60,000 bases of DNA, from the NCBI GenBank assembly GCA_903813345.2, contig CAIIXF020000012.1:23264184-23324183 (forward strand). Direction: 5' to 3'. A model generated the notes under the pieces. That model was not told the DNA's origin and did not search any database. It was given only the letters and a program-made list of their open reading frames with translations. This stretch comes from Owenia fusiformis. Taxonomy: Eukaryota > Annelida > Polychaeta > Sabellida > Oweniidae. This document shows positions 1 through 13,039 of this stretch, piece by piece (the first letter of the stretch is position 1; each line of letters begins with the position of its first letter). The translations under genes were made by a program, and so were the position numbers.

Positions 1-862
1 TCGGTTGGATGTCCGGTTGGTTGGTTGTCTGTTTGTTTGCGACCCCCAAGAAAAAAAACTGGAGTGATGACTTCCCAAAAACTTGAATTAAACAACCACA
101 TCCACAATCAAAAGATCCCCATTGCTCCATCAAATCCAACTCAATAAAAAGGTGACTTGAGACCCCCATGAAATTAAACTGGAACGGTACTGGAAGTAGC
201 CCCCCCCCAACACACACTCTATGGAGTGAATACCTTCCCAAAAACTTGAATTAAGCAACCCAAGCTAAAATCTAAAAGACCACCGCTCAAACAAACTAAA
301 AAGTGAAGTGACTTGAGGCCTCCCCCATTAAAAGTAGAACTGGAATAGTACTGGGAGTAGCCCCCTGCTAATGGGATGCAACTGATTGCAAGAGATAAAA
401 CTGGGCAAAATGCGACATCTATGGTAAGTCCTAGAAACTCGACCTAGTCCCCTCGTGAAGAAAAAAGTGATGTCAACAGGATCGGCGTTTCGCAGGGACT
501 TCACCATCTGTGCTACAAATAGATAAAAACATGTTGTAGTAGTTGTTATTTTACATAAAACTTTACATAAAACTTTACATTATACTTCACACTACTTAAA
601 TTTACTCTACTAAAAATTTACAGAAAATTAAAAAAGTTAAAATTTATTTCTCCCAATTTGATATAAACCAGTAGACTTCCATATGTTTGATTTTGAAACA
701 TGAACTCTATCCCCCCAGAAACCCAACCAACCCCCTCCCACTTTACCTTAGAGTCCAAGTTTCTCCACCAAAGAATATGGGTCGGCCAACAAAAGTCCAC
801 CAGTAAATATCAAACTGGGAGGCGCCCCTATCCCTATGCAAAACCAGGAAGGAATACTTAAC

Positions 863-1164
863 TTAGGTAGCAGGAACGTCGGTTGTAGTCCTAGTTGGCA
901 CGCAGCTGTTGTCTCCGTTGTGTCGTTGGTCATCGGGCTCCTCATCTCCAAGCTGAAAGTGAACCTGAAAACAGAGGAACTAAACTGATGTAATAATTGA
1001 ATAAAAAAAATGTACTTACTTTGGTGCTTTGGTGACAGGAACACGAACACCTCTCGCCCATGATACTGTTTACGTGGACTGGACCTGATGGCTAAAAGTT
1101 GTCGAAAGACTGATCCAGCTGTCGCCCTAACTTAGTGTTCGCTGCATCTCTCTCATAGTTGTTC
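863..1164 (-). pseudogene. Last two exons of unrecognised gene, array copy 1 (premature stop)
   Basis: The upstream exon is 1164-1020 and the terminal exon 964-863, with AG acceptors and a GTAAGT donor after 1020. The frame matches the intact copy at 8281-8584, but a TAG replaces GAG at 1094-1092, after the residues SFDNF. One codon (Asn in the Cys-rich motif) is also missing relative to copy 4. Translation would end 25 residues early in this exon and lose the whole terminal exon. Alternatively the stop is a real, shorter C-terminus and the array copies are expressed in that form. Confidence 0.6.
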
Positions 1165-3336
1165 CTAAAAGATACAAGATAAGAAAATGAAAAATACAAG
1201 GATGCAACTTGGTCGAGTCACTTCCAATACAAGCGGAGGAGGGAATGCCAAGACATTCCTTTCATTGACTCTCGTAAATTTGTCATAGCCTTTTACCCCT
1301 CCCGGCTCAAGATTTATATCATCAAGTCAACTAACTGCTTGGGCAGATGTAACTCTGTAGGAAGAATGGAATAGTGGAGTATATGTATATTCTTTAAGAC
1401 TAAATTGAAATGTGGTGTTTCATATTTCAAAGCAATTGCCATCTTGACTTGGCCCAATGTGAAGTAGGAATGATTCAGGCAACTATCACAGACCATATGT
1501 GAAAATAATGAAACATGGCTTCGTGGTACATTTGTACATTAAGGGAAATCAAGGCAGTCATCATTTAGTGTATTTCTTAGAAAAAATGTTTGCCAAACAT
1601 ATACATGTGCCAACAATGGGATTGGAATCACAACAATTGAAAAATGTGTCATTGTGGAATAACCGTACTGAACCAGCAGAGCAAAATCATCAAATGATAG
1701 AACTGATTATGTGTTACAGTACCTTTAACAAGATGGTATGTAGATATAAATGCTGCAGATAGGTAGCACAAATTGTAGATTCTCTGTGGTTTTCCTTTTG
1801 TGTTTCTTTTTGTTCTCTCCAAGCCAAGAGGTATGTAGATACAAATGCTGCAGATAGGTAACACAAATTGTAGATTCTCAGTGGTTTCCCTTTGTGGTTC
1901 TTTTTGTTCTCTCCAAGGCAAGAAGACTGCACCTGAAAGTACATTTAAGGAAAAGATCAGCGATGGTTCAATTAAAAAGAAAGAAAACCCCTAAACTAAG
2001 CCCACAATTTTAACATGAAATTGAAAACCCAAAAGAAAAGACCCTTCAATCTACAACTGTAGCTAAAATGAACGAAAAAGACTTCAGACCTTCAAAATTT
2101 AGATCTGGAGTAGTACTTGAAGTGAACTTTAAAATTGAATCATTACTGAGTAAGTATTGGTCAACGAAATACAATACAATACAAAACAATACAATACAAA
2201 GCAATACAAAACTATACAATACAATACAATACAATACAATACAATACAATACTAAGCACTAGATCCATGATCTTGGTCATCTGGTTCGTTGGTTGTCTGG
2301 TTCATTGGTTGTTTGGTTCGTTGGGCGGAGTGTTGGTTAGATGGTTGATTAATTAGTTAATTGGTTGGTTAGTTTTAACCTATTGGGTGGTCTGGTGGTT
2401 GTCTGGTTGGTTAGTTGGTTGGTTAGTAAGTAAGTTGGTTGGTTAGATTAAGCCTATTGGGTCATTGGTTGGTCGGTTGGATGTCCGGTTGGTTGGTTGT
2501 CTGGTTGTTTGCGACCCCCAAGAAAAAAAACTGGAGTGATGACTTCCCAAAAACTTGAATTAAACAACCACATCCACAATCAAAAGATCCCCATTGCTCC
2601 ATCAAATCCAACTCAATAAAAAGGTGACTTGAGACCCCCCATGAAATTAAACTGGAACGGTACTGGAAGTAGCCCCCCCCCCAACACACACACTATGGAG
2701 TGAATACCTTCCCAAAAACTTACATTAAGCAACCCAAGCTAAAATCTAAAAGACCACCGCTCAAACAAACTAAAAAGTGAAGTGACTTGAGGCCTCCCCC
2801 ATTAAAAGTAGAACTGGAATAGTACTGGGAGTAGCCCCCTGCTAATGGGATGCAACTGATTGCAAGAGATAAAACTGGGCAAAATGCGACATCTATGGTA
2901 AGTCCTAGAAACTCGACCTAGTCCCCTCGTGAAGAAAAAAGTGATGTCAACAGGATCGGCGTTTCGCAGGGACTTCACCATCTGTGCTACAAATAGATAA
3001 AAACATGTTGTAGCAGTTGTTATTTTACATAAAACTTTACATAAAACTTTACATTATACTTCACACTACTTAAATTTACTCTACTAAAAATTTACAGAAA
3101 ATTAAAAAAGTTAAAATTTATTTCTCCCAATTTGATATAAACCAGTAGACTTCCATATTTTTGATTTTGAAACATGAACTCTATCCCCCCAGAAACCCAA
3201 CCAACCCCCTCCCACTTTACCTTAGAGTCCAAGTTTCTCAACCAAAGAATATGGGTCGGCCAACAAAAGTCCACCAGTAAATATCAAACTGGGAGGCGCC
3301 CCTATCCCTATGCAAAACCAGGAAGGAATACTTAAC

Positions 3337-3638
3337 TTAGGTAGCAGGAACGTCGGTTGTAGTCCTAGTTGGCACGCAGCTGTTGTCTCCGTTGTGTCGT
3401 TGGTCATCGGGCTCCTCATCTCCAAGCTGAAAGTGAACCTGAAAACAGAGGAACTAAACTGATGTAATAATTGAATAAAAAAAATGTACTTACTTTGGTG
3501 CTTTGGTGACAGGAACACGAACACCTCTCGCCCATGATACTGTTTACGTGGACTGGACCTGATGGCTAAAAGTTGTCGAAAGACTGATCCAGCTGTCGCC
3601 CTAACTTAGTGTTCGCTGCATCTCTCTCATAGTTGTTC
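3337..3638 (-). pseudogene. Last two exons of unrecognised gene, array copy 2 (same stop)
   Basis: The exons lie at 3638-3494 and 3438-3337, essentially identical to copy 1 and with the same TAG at 3568-3566 and the same missing codon. The shared lesion shows that copies 1-3 were amplified from one already altered unit. Confidence 0.6.
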
Positions 3639-5808
3639 CTAAAAGATACAAGATAAGAAAATGAAAAATACAAGGATGCAACTTGGTCGAGTCACTTCCA
3701 ATACAAGCGGAGGAGGGAATGCCAAGACATTCCTTTCATTGACTCTCGTAAATTTGTCATAGCCTTTTACCCCTCTCGGCTCAAGATTTATATCATCAAG
3801 TCAACTAACTGCTTGGGCAGATGTAACTCTGTAGGAAGAATGGAATAGTGGAGTATATGTATATTCTTTAAGACTAAATTGAAATGTGGTGTTTCATATT
3901 TCAAAGCAATTGCCATCTTGACTTGGCCCAATGTGAAGTAGGAATGATTCAGGCAACTATCACAGACCATATGTGAAAATAATGAAACATGGCTTCGTGG
4001 TACATTTGTACATTAAGGGAAATCAAGGCAGTCATCATTTAGTGTATTTCTTAGAAAAAATGTTTGCCAAACATATACATGTGCCAACAATGGGATTGGA
4101 ATCACAACAATTGAAAAATGTGTCATTGTGGAATAACCGTACTGAACCAGCAGAGCAAAATCATCAAATGATAGAACTGATTATGTGTTACAGTACCTTT
4201 AACAAGATGGTATGTAGATATAAATGCTGCAGATAGGTAGCACAAATTGTAGATTCTCTGTGGTTTTCCTTTTGTGTTTCTTTTTGTTCTCTCCAAGCCA
4301 AGAGGTATGTAGATACAAATGCTGCAGATAGGTAACACAAATTGTAGATTCTCAGTGGTTTCCCTTTGTGGTTCTTTTTGTTCTCTCCAAGGCAAGAAGA
4401 CTGCACCTGAAAGTACATTTAAGGAAAAGATCAGCGATGGTTCAATTAAAAAGAAAGAAAACCCCTAAACTAAGCCCACAATTTTAACATGAAATTGAAA
4501 ACCCAAAAGAAAAGACCCTTCAATCTACAACTGTAGCTAAAATGAACGAAAAAGACTTCAGACCTTCAAAATTTAGATCTGGAGTAGTACTTGAAGTGAA
4601 CTTTAAAATTGAATCATTACTGAGTAAGTATTGGTCAACGAAATACAATACAATACAAAACAATACAATACAAAGCAATACAAAACTATACAATACAATA
4701 CAATACAATACAATACAATACAATACTAAGCACTAGATCCATGATCTTGGTCATCTGGTTCGTTGGTTGTCTGGTTCATTGGTTGTTTGGTTCGTTGGGC
4801 GGAGTGTTGGTTAGATGGTTGATTAATTAGTTAATTGGTTGGTTAGTTTTAACCTATTGGGTGGTCTGGTGGTTGTCTGGTTGGTTAGTTGGTTGGTTAG
4901 TAAGTAAGTTGGTTGGTTAGATTAAGCCTATTGGGTCATTGGTTGGTCGGTTGGATGTCCGGTTGGTTGGTTGTCTGGTTGTTTGCGACCCCCAAGAAAA
5001 AAAACTGGAGTGATGACTTCCCAAAAACTTGAATTAAACAACCACATCCACAATCAAAAGATCCCCATTGCTCCATCAAATCCAACTCAATAAAAAGGTG
5101 ACTTGAGACCCCCCATGAAATTAAACTGGAACGGTACTGGAAGTAGCCCCCCCCAACACACACACTATGGAGTGAATACCTTCCCAAAAACTTACATTAA
5201 GCAACCCAAGCTAAAATCTAAAAGACCACCGCTCAAACAAACTAAAAAGTGAAGTGACTTGAGGCCTCCCCCATTAAAAGTAGAACTGGAATAGTACTGG
5301 GAGTAGCCCCCTGCTAATGGGATGCAACTGATTGCAAGAGATAAAACTGGGCAAAATGCGACATCTATGGTAAGTCCTAGAAACTCGACCTAGTCCCCTC
5401 GTGAAGAAAAAAGTGATGTCAACAGGATCGGCGTTTCGCAGGGACTTCACCATCTGTGCTACAAATAGATAAAAACATGTTGTAGCAGTTGTTATTTTAC
5501 ATAAAACTTTACATAAAACTTTACATTATACTTCACACTACTTAAATTTACTCTACTAAAAATTTACAGAAAATTAAAAAAGTTAAAATTTATTTCTCCC
5601 AATTTGATATAAACCAGTAGACTTCCATATTTTTGATTTTGAAACATGAACTCTATCCCCCCAGAAACCCAACCAACCCCCTCCCACTTTACCTTAGAGT
5701 CCAAGTTTCTCAACCAAAGAATATGGGTCGGCCAACAAAAGTCCACCAGTAAATATCAAACTGGGAGGCGCCCCTATCCCTATGCAAAACCAGGAAGGAA
5801 TACTTAAC

Positions 5809-6110
5809 TTAGGTAGCAGGAACGTCGGTTGTAGTCCTAGTTGGCACGCAGCTGTTGTCTCCGTTGTGTCGTTGGTCATCGGGCTCCTCATCTCCAAGCT
5901 GAAAGTGAACCTGAAAACAGAGGAACTAAACTGATGTAATAATTGAATAAAAAAAATGTACTTACTTTGGTGCTTTGGTGACAGGAACACGAACACCTCT
6001 CGCCCATGATACTGTTTACGTGGACTGGACCTGATGGCTAAAAGTTGTCGAAAGACTGATCCAGCTGTCGCCCTAACTTAGTGTTCGCTGCATCTCTCTC
6101 ATAGTTGTTC
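5809..6110 (-). pseudogene. Last two exons of unrecognised gene, array copy 3 (same stop)
   Basis: The exons lie at 6110-5966 and 5910-5809 and carry the same TAG and single-codon loss as copies 1 and 2. The flanking intron and 3' sequence are near-identical to those copies, so duplication was recent or the array is being homogenised. Confidence 0.6.
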
Positions 6111-8280
6111 CTAAAAGATACAAGATAAGAAAATGAAAAATACAAGGATGCAACTTGGTCGAGTCACTTCCAATACAAGCGGAGGAGGGAATGCCAAGAC
6201 ATTCCTTTCATTGACTCTCGTAAATTTGTCATAGCCTTTTACCCCTCTCGGCTCAAGATTTATATCATCAAGTCAACTAACTGCTTGGGCAGATGTAACT
6301 CTGTAGGAAGAATGGAATAGTGGAGTATATGTATATTCTTTAAGACTAAATTGAAATGTGGTGTTTCATATTTCAAAGCAATTGCCATCTTGACTTGGCC
6401 CAATGTGAAGTAGGAATGATTCAGGCAACTATCACAGACCATATGTGAAAATAATGAAACATGGCTTCGTGGTACATTTGTACATTAAGGGAAATCAAGG
6501 CAGTCATCATTTAGTGTATTTCTTAGAAAAAATGTTTGCCAAACATATACATGTGCCAACAATGGGATTGGAATCACAACAATTGAAAAATGTGTCATTG
6601 TGGAATAACCGTACTGAACCAGCAGAGCAAAATCATCAAATGATAGAACTGATTATGTGTTACAGTACCTTTAACAAGATGGTATGTAGATATAAATGCT
6701 GCAGATAGGTAGCACAAATTGTAGATTCTCTGTGGTTTTCCTTTTGTGTTTCTTTTTGTTCTCTCCAAGCCAAGAGGTATGTAGATACAAATGCTGCAGA
6801 TAGGTAACACAAATTGTAGATTCTCAGTGGTTTCCCTTTGTGGTTCTTTTTGTTCTCTCCAAGGCAAGAAGACTGCACCTGAAAGTACATTTAAGGAAAA
6901 GATCAGCGATGGTTCAATTAAAAAGAAAGAAAACCCCTAAACTAAGCCCACAATTTTAACATGAAATTGAAAACCCAAAAGAAAAGACCCTTCAATCTAC
7001 AACTGTAGCTAAAATGAACGAAAAAGACTTCAGACCTTCAAAATTTAGATCTGGAGTAGTACTTGAAGTGAACTTTAAAATTGAATCATTACTGAGTAAG
7101 TATTGGTCAACGAAATACAATACAATACAAAACAATACAATACAAAGCAATACAAAACTATACAATACAATACAATACAATACAATACTAAGCACTAGAT
7201 CCATGATCTTGGTCATCTGGTTCGTTGGTTGTCTGGTTCATTGGTTGTTTGGATCGTTGGGTGGAGTGTTGGTTAGATGGTTGATTAATTAGTTAATTGG
7301 TTGGTTAGTTTTAACCTATTGGGTGGTCTGGTGGTTGTCTGGTTGGTTAGTTGGTTGGTTAGTAAGTAAGTTGGTTGGTTAGATTAAGCCTATTGGGTCA
7401 TTGGTTGGTCGGTTGGATGTCCGGTTGGTTGGTTGTCTGGTTGTTTGCAACCCCCAAGAAAAAAAACTGGAGTGATGACTTCCCAAAAACTTGAATTAAA
7501 CAACCACATCCACAATCAAAAGATCCCCATTGCTCCATCAAATCCAACTCAATAAAAAGGTGACTTGAGACCCCCCATGAAATTAAACTGGAACGGTACT
7601 GGAAGTAGCCCCCCCCCAAACACACACACTATGGAGTGAATACCTTCCCAAAAACTTACATTAAGCAACCCAAGCTAAAATCTAAAAGACCACCGCTCAA
7701 ACAAACTAAAAACTAAAAAGTGAAGTGACTTGAGGCCTCCCCCATTAAAAGTAGAACTGGAATAGTACTGGGAGTAGCCCCCTGCTAATGGGATGCAACT
7801 GATTGCAAGAGATAAAACTGGGCAAAATGCGACATCTATGGTAAGTCCTAGAAACTCGACCTAGTTCCCTCGTGAAGAAAAATGTGATGTCAACACGATC
7901 GGCGTTTCGCAGGGACTTCACCATCTGTGCTACAAATAGATAAAAACATGTTGTAGTAGTTGTTATTTTACATAAAACTTTACATAAAACTTTACATTAT
8001 ACTTCACACTACTTAAATTTACTATACTAAAAATTTACAGAAAATTAAAAAAGTTAAAATTTATTTCTCCCAATTCGATATAAACCAGTAGACTTCCATA
8101 TTTTTTGATTTTGAAACATGAACTCTATCCCCCCAGAAACCCAACCAACCCCCTCCCACTTTACCTTAGAGTCCAAGTTTCTCCACCAAAGAATATGGGT
8201 CGGCCAACAAAAGTCCACCAGTAAATATCAAACTGGGAGGCGCCCCTATCCCTATGCAAAACCAGGAAGGAATACTTAAC

Positions 8281-8584
8281 TTAGGTAGCAGGAACGTCGG
8301 TTGTAGTCCTAGTTGGCACGCAGATGTTGTCTCCGTTGTGTCGTTGGTCATCGGGCTCCTCATCTCCAAGCTGAAAGTGAACCTGAAAACAGAGGAACTA
8401 AACTGATGTAATAATTGAATAAAAAAATGTACTTACTTTGGTGCTTTGGTGACAGTTCGAACATGAACACCTCTCGCCCATGATACTGTTTACGTGGACT
8501 GGACCTGATGGCTCAAAGTTGTCGAAAGACTGATTCAGCTGTCGCCCTAACTTAGTGTTCACTGCATCTCTCTCATAGTTGTTC
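8281..8584 (-). CDS. C-terminal two exons of an unrecognised gene (intact copy)
   Basis: The upstream exon is 8584-8437: acceptor CTTTCAG, one leading base then 49 codons, donor AAA|GTAAGT. The terminal exon is 8382-8281: acceptor TTTTCAG, 33 codons and TAA. The phases agree (0 at the junction). The encoded 82-residue tail is hydrophilic, begins NNYERDAVNTKLGRQ, contains a Cys-rich piece (GERCSCSNC) and an acidic piece (LGDEEPDDQ), and ends TTTDVPAT. It has no membrane segment and could be a cytoplasmic tail. I do not recognise the family. Upstream exons would lie above 8604 and were not found. The exons are called from splice signals, phase, and the contrast with copies 1-3, which share a stop. 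Confidence 0.5.
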
Positions 8585-8740
8585 CTGAAAGATACAAGAT
8601 AACAACTTTAAAATTGAATTATTACTGAGTAAGTATTGGTCAACGAAATACAATACAATACAAAACAATACAAAACTATACAATACAATACAATACAATA
8701 CTAAGCACTAGCTCCATGATCTTGGACATCTGGTTCATAT

Positions 8741-8965
8741 AATTCTACCACGAGAGCTTAAAATATACAAAAGTTAGGTCTTGCACATATGTTTCTATTT
8801 TTCATAAACTGTTGCAATTTGGTCATCTCATTGCTTATCTTTTGAATTCAAAGTACTAATAAATATAAATTTGAATCGGACTGACGAATGAAAACACAAG
8901 TACAAGTTTGTTTATACGCATTCGAAATAACTTATATCAAAGGCTCTCTAATACCCATACAAATT
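8741..8965. other. Unique sequence, nothing recognised
   Basis: This is the right flank of the tandem array. I see no gene, repeat or motif that I can support. Confidence 0.4.
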
Positions 8966-9308
8966 AAGGTTATTCTTTCCAAACAACTTTTTGCCCATGC
9001 TATTTTCTGGAACAAAATAAAGTATGAAGACATGTGTGTATTTCTTTGCTTTTTTCAGGAAAGTATCATTACATTGTCCTTTCTAAGTAAACCTAGTAAG
9101 TGGCCATTTTGAATGATCTTTCTAAAATTTCACAATTTCATGGAGTTGCCAATTATCTGCTACCAGGTTTACTAAAAGACATTGCAAGGATACTTTCCTG
9201 AAAAAAGCAAGGAAATACACACATGCCTTTTTAATTTTGTACCAGGAAATAACATGGGCAGGTACAGTATAGCATTTTTTCCAAAATGTTGTTTTGAAAG
9301 AATAACCT
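8966..9308. mobile_element. Foldback (inverted-repeat) element, ~343 bp
   Basis: The left arm (8966-9096) and right arm (about 9166-9308) are reverse complements with mismatches, ending in AGGTTATTCTTTC / GAAAGAATAACCT and sharing the word GCTTTTTTCAGGAAAGTATC. About 70 bp of unpaired spacer lies between them. There is no coding content. It fits a MITE or foldback transposon; no target-site duplication was identified. Confidence 0.75.
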
Positions 9309-10380
9309 AACTATAGAAAATATCCGTACCGTTGTCGTTGTGCTGCATGACACCACAATTCGTACTTTTTACACAATTTGTAGTTTGTGTTTTTACATAT
9401 TCCTTAGTTTTTTCGTCTGGAACCACTGCATGCTTTTAGACGCTTGTTATAGTTTTTGTTTAGTCCAATACTGGTACTTTTCCCTCATACTTTGTTTTTC
9501 CACTTCTTACAATGTGTCTATGGTTGTCCAATTTATATGAAATCATCCAGATCGAGCATATGCTGGCATAATAATCCGGGCTATTCTTATTCATTTTGTC
9601 AATAACAACGGCAAATAACAGCAATTTTTATGATATACTGTGTTATTTTCGTTTTTACGTATCGGCATTTTTCAACTTCGAAATTTCCTTTGTTCTTATT
9701 TGTATGATGAATGCTCATAGGGATCTAACCACGTGATCAGATGTTAGGTGGTCTGTTGAGATTGACCAATGAACACCGCCGAGAAATTGCTGTAATCGAA
9801 TGCTAGTATGCATCAGTTTTAAGCGTCTGGTATCAGTTCCAAATATATCTTATTTCCCAAATGGTTTCCTAATCACGTTCGAATTTCACGACGCTAGGCA
9901 TTAAATGCACCTAGTGTGAATATTGCGTTCTATTTATACATTTCAATCACATAAACATAAACATTAAGATAACATGAACATAAACTTTATTGAAAATGCC
10001 TACATAAAAACTCATCCATTCTTCGTGGATAAAAGTTAAAGTCCAATAAGGTTACGTTTTAAGGGCAAAGTAACGTGTTTTGAATATGCATACATAAAAA
10101 AGCATTCATTCTTAATAGTGGAGACAAGTCAAAGTCAAATAAAGTAACGACTGTTAAATGCAAAGTAACGTGATTTAAAAATGCAAACGTGTAAAAGTAG
10201 ATTACTCTTCACGAAAAATGACTTAGTCCAAGTAGCGCTTTTTGAAAGGATTATCTGATCATTTTTTAACAAGTCTTCCTCACATAAATTGTCTTCGAAT
10301 TGTTACTTGTAAAAGAGACGAAAAGCGTTACTTTTAAAATGTCAATATTTTCTGTCCTTAAATCATGACATACTGTACAG
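9309..10380. other. Intergenic sequence, no gene recognised
   Basis: AT-rich sequence with loosely repeated phrases at 9970-10230, where variants of 'aaagtcaaataaggtaacg' and 'atgcatacataaaaa' recur about every 100 bp. These look like a decayed tandem repeat. The open frames are short and have no recognisable similarity. Confidence 0.35.
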
Positions 10381-10381
10381 T

Positions 10382-11451
10382 ACGAGGGGTGATCCAAAAG
10401 TCTTGGACGTCCCGCTCTAACTTTGCTATTTTTTAATATAATTGCATGAAACTTTCAGATAATAAAGATCAGGATCTTTATGTTTAAGTTTCAACAGAAA
10501 AGAATATGTAATATATATTTAGCTACTTTTCTACATATCTTTTAATACCGGGTCCCTGCCACCCGGAACGGTATTTAAATATAGCAAATCACGTCACAAC
10601 TGTTATAATATGGCAAATACTTTAGGTGCAGGTGCACAACCTAACACCAGCCATGATATGAGAGAATTTTCGATTTTCAATCCGAGTGTCATCTGCCATC
10701 ATCATCTTCACATATTAAGACCTACTTATCAACATATTTTCCACGAATTTGAACTCATTTTTCATACCACTTTAGTGACTTTACCAATGAATGGAAGACA
10801 TTTATGAAACCGCCATTGCTTATGTGATACAAATGCTGCTGGAGTGCTACTCTAAACCCCATTCAATGAGTAAAAAACATTTTCTTTCAACCCTCCTTTC
10901 AACTTGGAGAAAATGAAGAAAATCACATGGAGCCATAGATAGACTGTATTGTGCATATGGTAGCTGCTCAAGGTCAATAATAGTGAAAATATCTTGTAGT
11001 ATTCTTTGTTCCACTTTGATTTTTTTCGTGTTCTGCATTTCAGCAGCCATCTTGCAGCAAAAATGATACCAGAATGAGGGTTGCTTGTCTCATGGCATTT
11101 TCTTAGAATTTGACATGTGCGGCCATTGTCATATGTGACATTAAGAAGTAAACCAACATGGTTTAACATTCAAAATTCAAAGAAATATAGTGGTCAAGAC
11201 TTGCAAAACAAGTGAAATGGCGGTAACATTTAAGGCTAAAAGTTGCCATGTGCGAATACCGTTCCGGGTGGCAGGGTCCCTGTATTAAAAACTATCAAGA
11301 AAACGATATAAAATATATCATTTCTCCATGAAATTAATACACAAAGTAGTTAGGTTGTTGGTCTTTATTATTGGAAAGTTTAAAGTAATTTTATCAAAAA
11401 CCAACAGAAATAGAGCAGGGCGTCCAAGACTTTTGGATCACCCCTCGTATA
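10382..11451. mobile_element. Mariner-type element with 27-bp perfect TIRs
   Basis: The left end CGAGGGGTGATCCAAAAGTC... (27 bp perfect) is matched in inverse at 11425-11451, and TA lies immediately outside each end, as expected for Tc1/mariner. Homology continues inward, diverged, to a second well conserved inverted segment (CCCTGCCACCCGGAACGG, about 10552-10575 and 11256-11280). That inner segment may be the ends of a nested element; TA also sits next to it. Transposase remnants lie inside on the minus strand. The element is long dead. Confidence 0.8.
10850..11169 (-). pseudogene. Mariner transposase remnant
   Basis: Minus-strand frames encode pieces that resemble the C-terminal half of a mariner transposase: a segment of the type LPYAQYSLSMAPCDF, which aligns with the family's 'LPHPPYSPDLAPCD' block carrying the third catalytic Asp, then in another frame FIFSKLKGGLKENVF, matching 'FLFPKLKxxLKGxxF'. 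Further upstream TYDNGRTCQ may correspond to the second catalytic Asp block ('HDNARPH'). The pieces lie in different frames and their spacing is wrong, so the gene is frameshifted and interrupted. The call rests on remembered family motifs. Confidence 0.6.
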
Positions 11452-11836
11452 CACTATATCTGTATCAAATTCCAAGTAAGCTTAAGAATGATAAAATCTT
11501 TTCTCATGAGAAGCTTTCGTGGAATACTTTTCGAACGACCCTAATATTTAGTTGGAATTCTACATTTTTGGGATCGCATGTGGTACATACTACCACTTTT
11601 AAGTTGCGATCTGCGTTGCGATGAGCGCGTGATAAGACGCAACTCAGGAGTTGCACTTGCGCAAATAATAGAGAGGTTTCGCAAAACGATTTTTAGCTCA
11701 ACGGATCCGTAGCCGTAACGTATTTACCAGATTTATGCGTAGTCAGTTCAATTTATACGTAAAGCGATACGGAAAACACGAAAAATGAGGCTTTTCTACG
11801 TTGGTCATTTACTTATCCCATTTTATCCTTCGATAT

Positions 11837-13039
11837 TGATTTTAGTTCTAAAGGTATCACAATATGAACAAGCACAGTGTGTTGTGTATAATTTGACCTG
11901 AATTTGGTGAATGAATTTGTTTATTGTTTGACATAAATCGAGTTTTTCAAATGGTATGTTCAATTCATTTTACACTGTGTGGAATGGTATCGCAATAATT
12001 ACAGTGCACATGTTTCGCACAACGTTTTAGCTACCCGTATCAAACTCCGTAAGGTATCGATGGAGAAAAGGTGTACTCAATACGTTTGTCTTACCGACAG
12101 CAATACCGAAAGTACGTAAACTAACGCTTTCTGTGCGTAGTTGTTTCCGTAACTATTTTGTCCTTCAAATCTTGATAAATTTTTCCCTAAATGTATAATT
12201 TTAGTAACCCACATATGTTATCATGTATTTCCTGCTAATTTTGATGAAGTAATAGGCTTATCTGTCGATAAATTTGATTATTACTTGGTGGCCTGCAATT
12301 TTTACGAATAAAACTTTTGTGATATTTGTTGGTAGGCAGCCGTACGGTCTATAATTTCTAGGGTCAATAGTAATACCGTAGTCAATTTCTTAGGGACATC
12401 AAACCAGTGGTTAGCAGCTATATAGGCCACCTGAATTTATATTTTGTGCCCCAAGTCACGCGCTCTAAATTCATATAGAGCAGGGTTTTGGACTTGTTTG
12501 AGTATAGCAGCTTGGTCCTGACCTCGACTATGAATGTGATAATGGGTCCAAAGGTGGCGACCCGTATCCAGCTTTTGCCAAGGGGAAGCTTTTTGACAAT
12601 TTTGGCTAAAAGAACTCCCGAAAAGAGCTTAGGATGATCATTAAATTTCCAGCCAAAGGAGCTTCTTCACCTGGTATGACTTGATCGAACACGCATAAGT
12701 CATGCGATCTGTGTCAAATAGTAAGCGGCCTCGTTTGGGGGACCAGGTTGACTAGTGCCATAAAGTTTAATGCCCAAGCTTCCCCGAACCACTGTCAGTG
12801 ATTATGTGACAGGTAGATTATACTTAATTGATCATAGGACGATGATATTGGCGTGTCATTTCCTATTTTCATTGTTTCAAGAAAGGCGTGACATCCCGAT
12901 CCTGTAACGGACCTTCTCCCTTACATATAAGTCACGGTAGGGGCCCCAGATGTATCTAACTCTTGGGTGGTGGTCCATGATATGTTCTTCATCAGCAGCC
13001 TTGTGATGATAGGGAAGGGAGGGGGGTTGTAATTCAAGT
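11837..13039. other. Interior of the TA-flanked element, no gene recognised
   Basis: There is no coding frame with recognisable similarity. Words such as CGTAA, TACGG and CCGTA recur near the left end, as in the terminal repeats. Confidence 0.35.

Larger units (their letters stand above)
1..8740. repeat. Tandem array of a ~2.47-kb unit (3.5 copies)
   Basis: Four consecutive units start with the same words at 1, 2473, 4947 and 7409 (periods 2472, 2474, 2462) and are almost identical. Period differences come partly from C-run length and the number of ATACA units. Each full unit holds two minus-strand coding exons, a ~95-bp internal tandem duplication (1736-1925 in unit 1), an (ATACA)n tract (about 2168-2255) and a GGTT-rich tract (about 2272-2510) spanning the junction. 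Unit 4 lacks the part equivalent to 1176-2127 and ends near 8740, where unique sequence begins. The array continues beyond the left edge of the window. Confidence 0.95.

Noticed and set aside
748-1050. 100-codon minus-strand frame repeated in each array unit
   Set aside because: It reads through an intron and the 3' end of the terminal exon in a different frame; the spliced model uses another frame with matching phases.
1499-1762. 87-codon plus-strand frame repeated at 3973 and 6445
   Set aside because: Kept only because the units are near-identical; no family motif, and it is deleted from unit 4.
2272-2510. GGTT/GGTTAG words resembling a telomere repeat
   Set aside because: Irregular spacing, no TTAGGG runs, and it is internal to a tandem unit.
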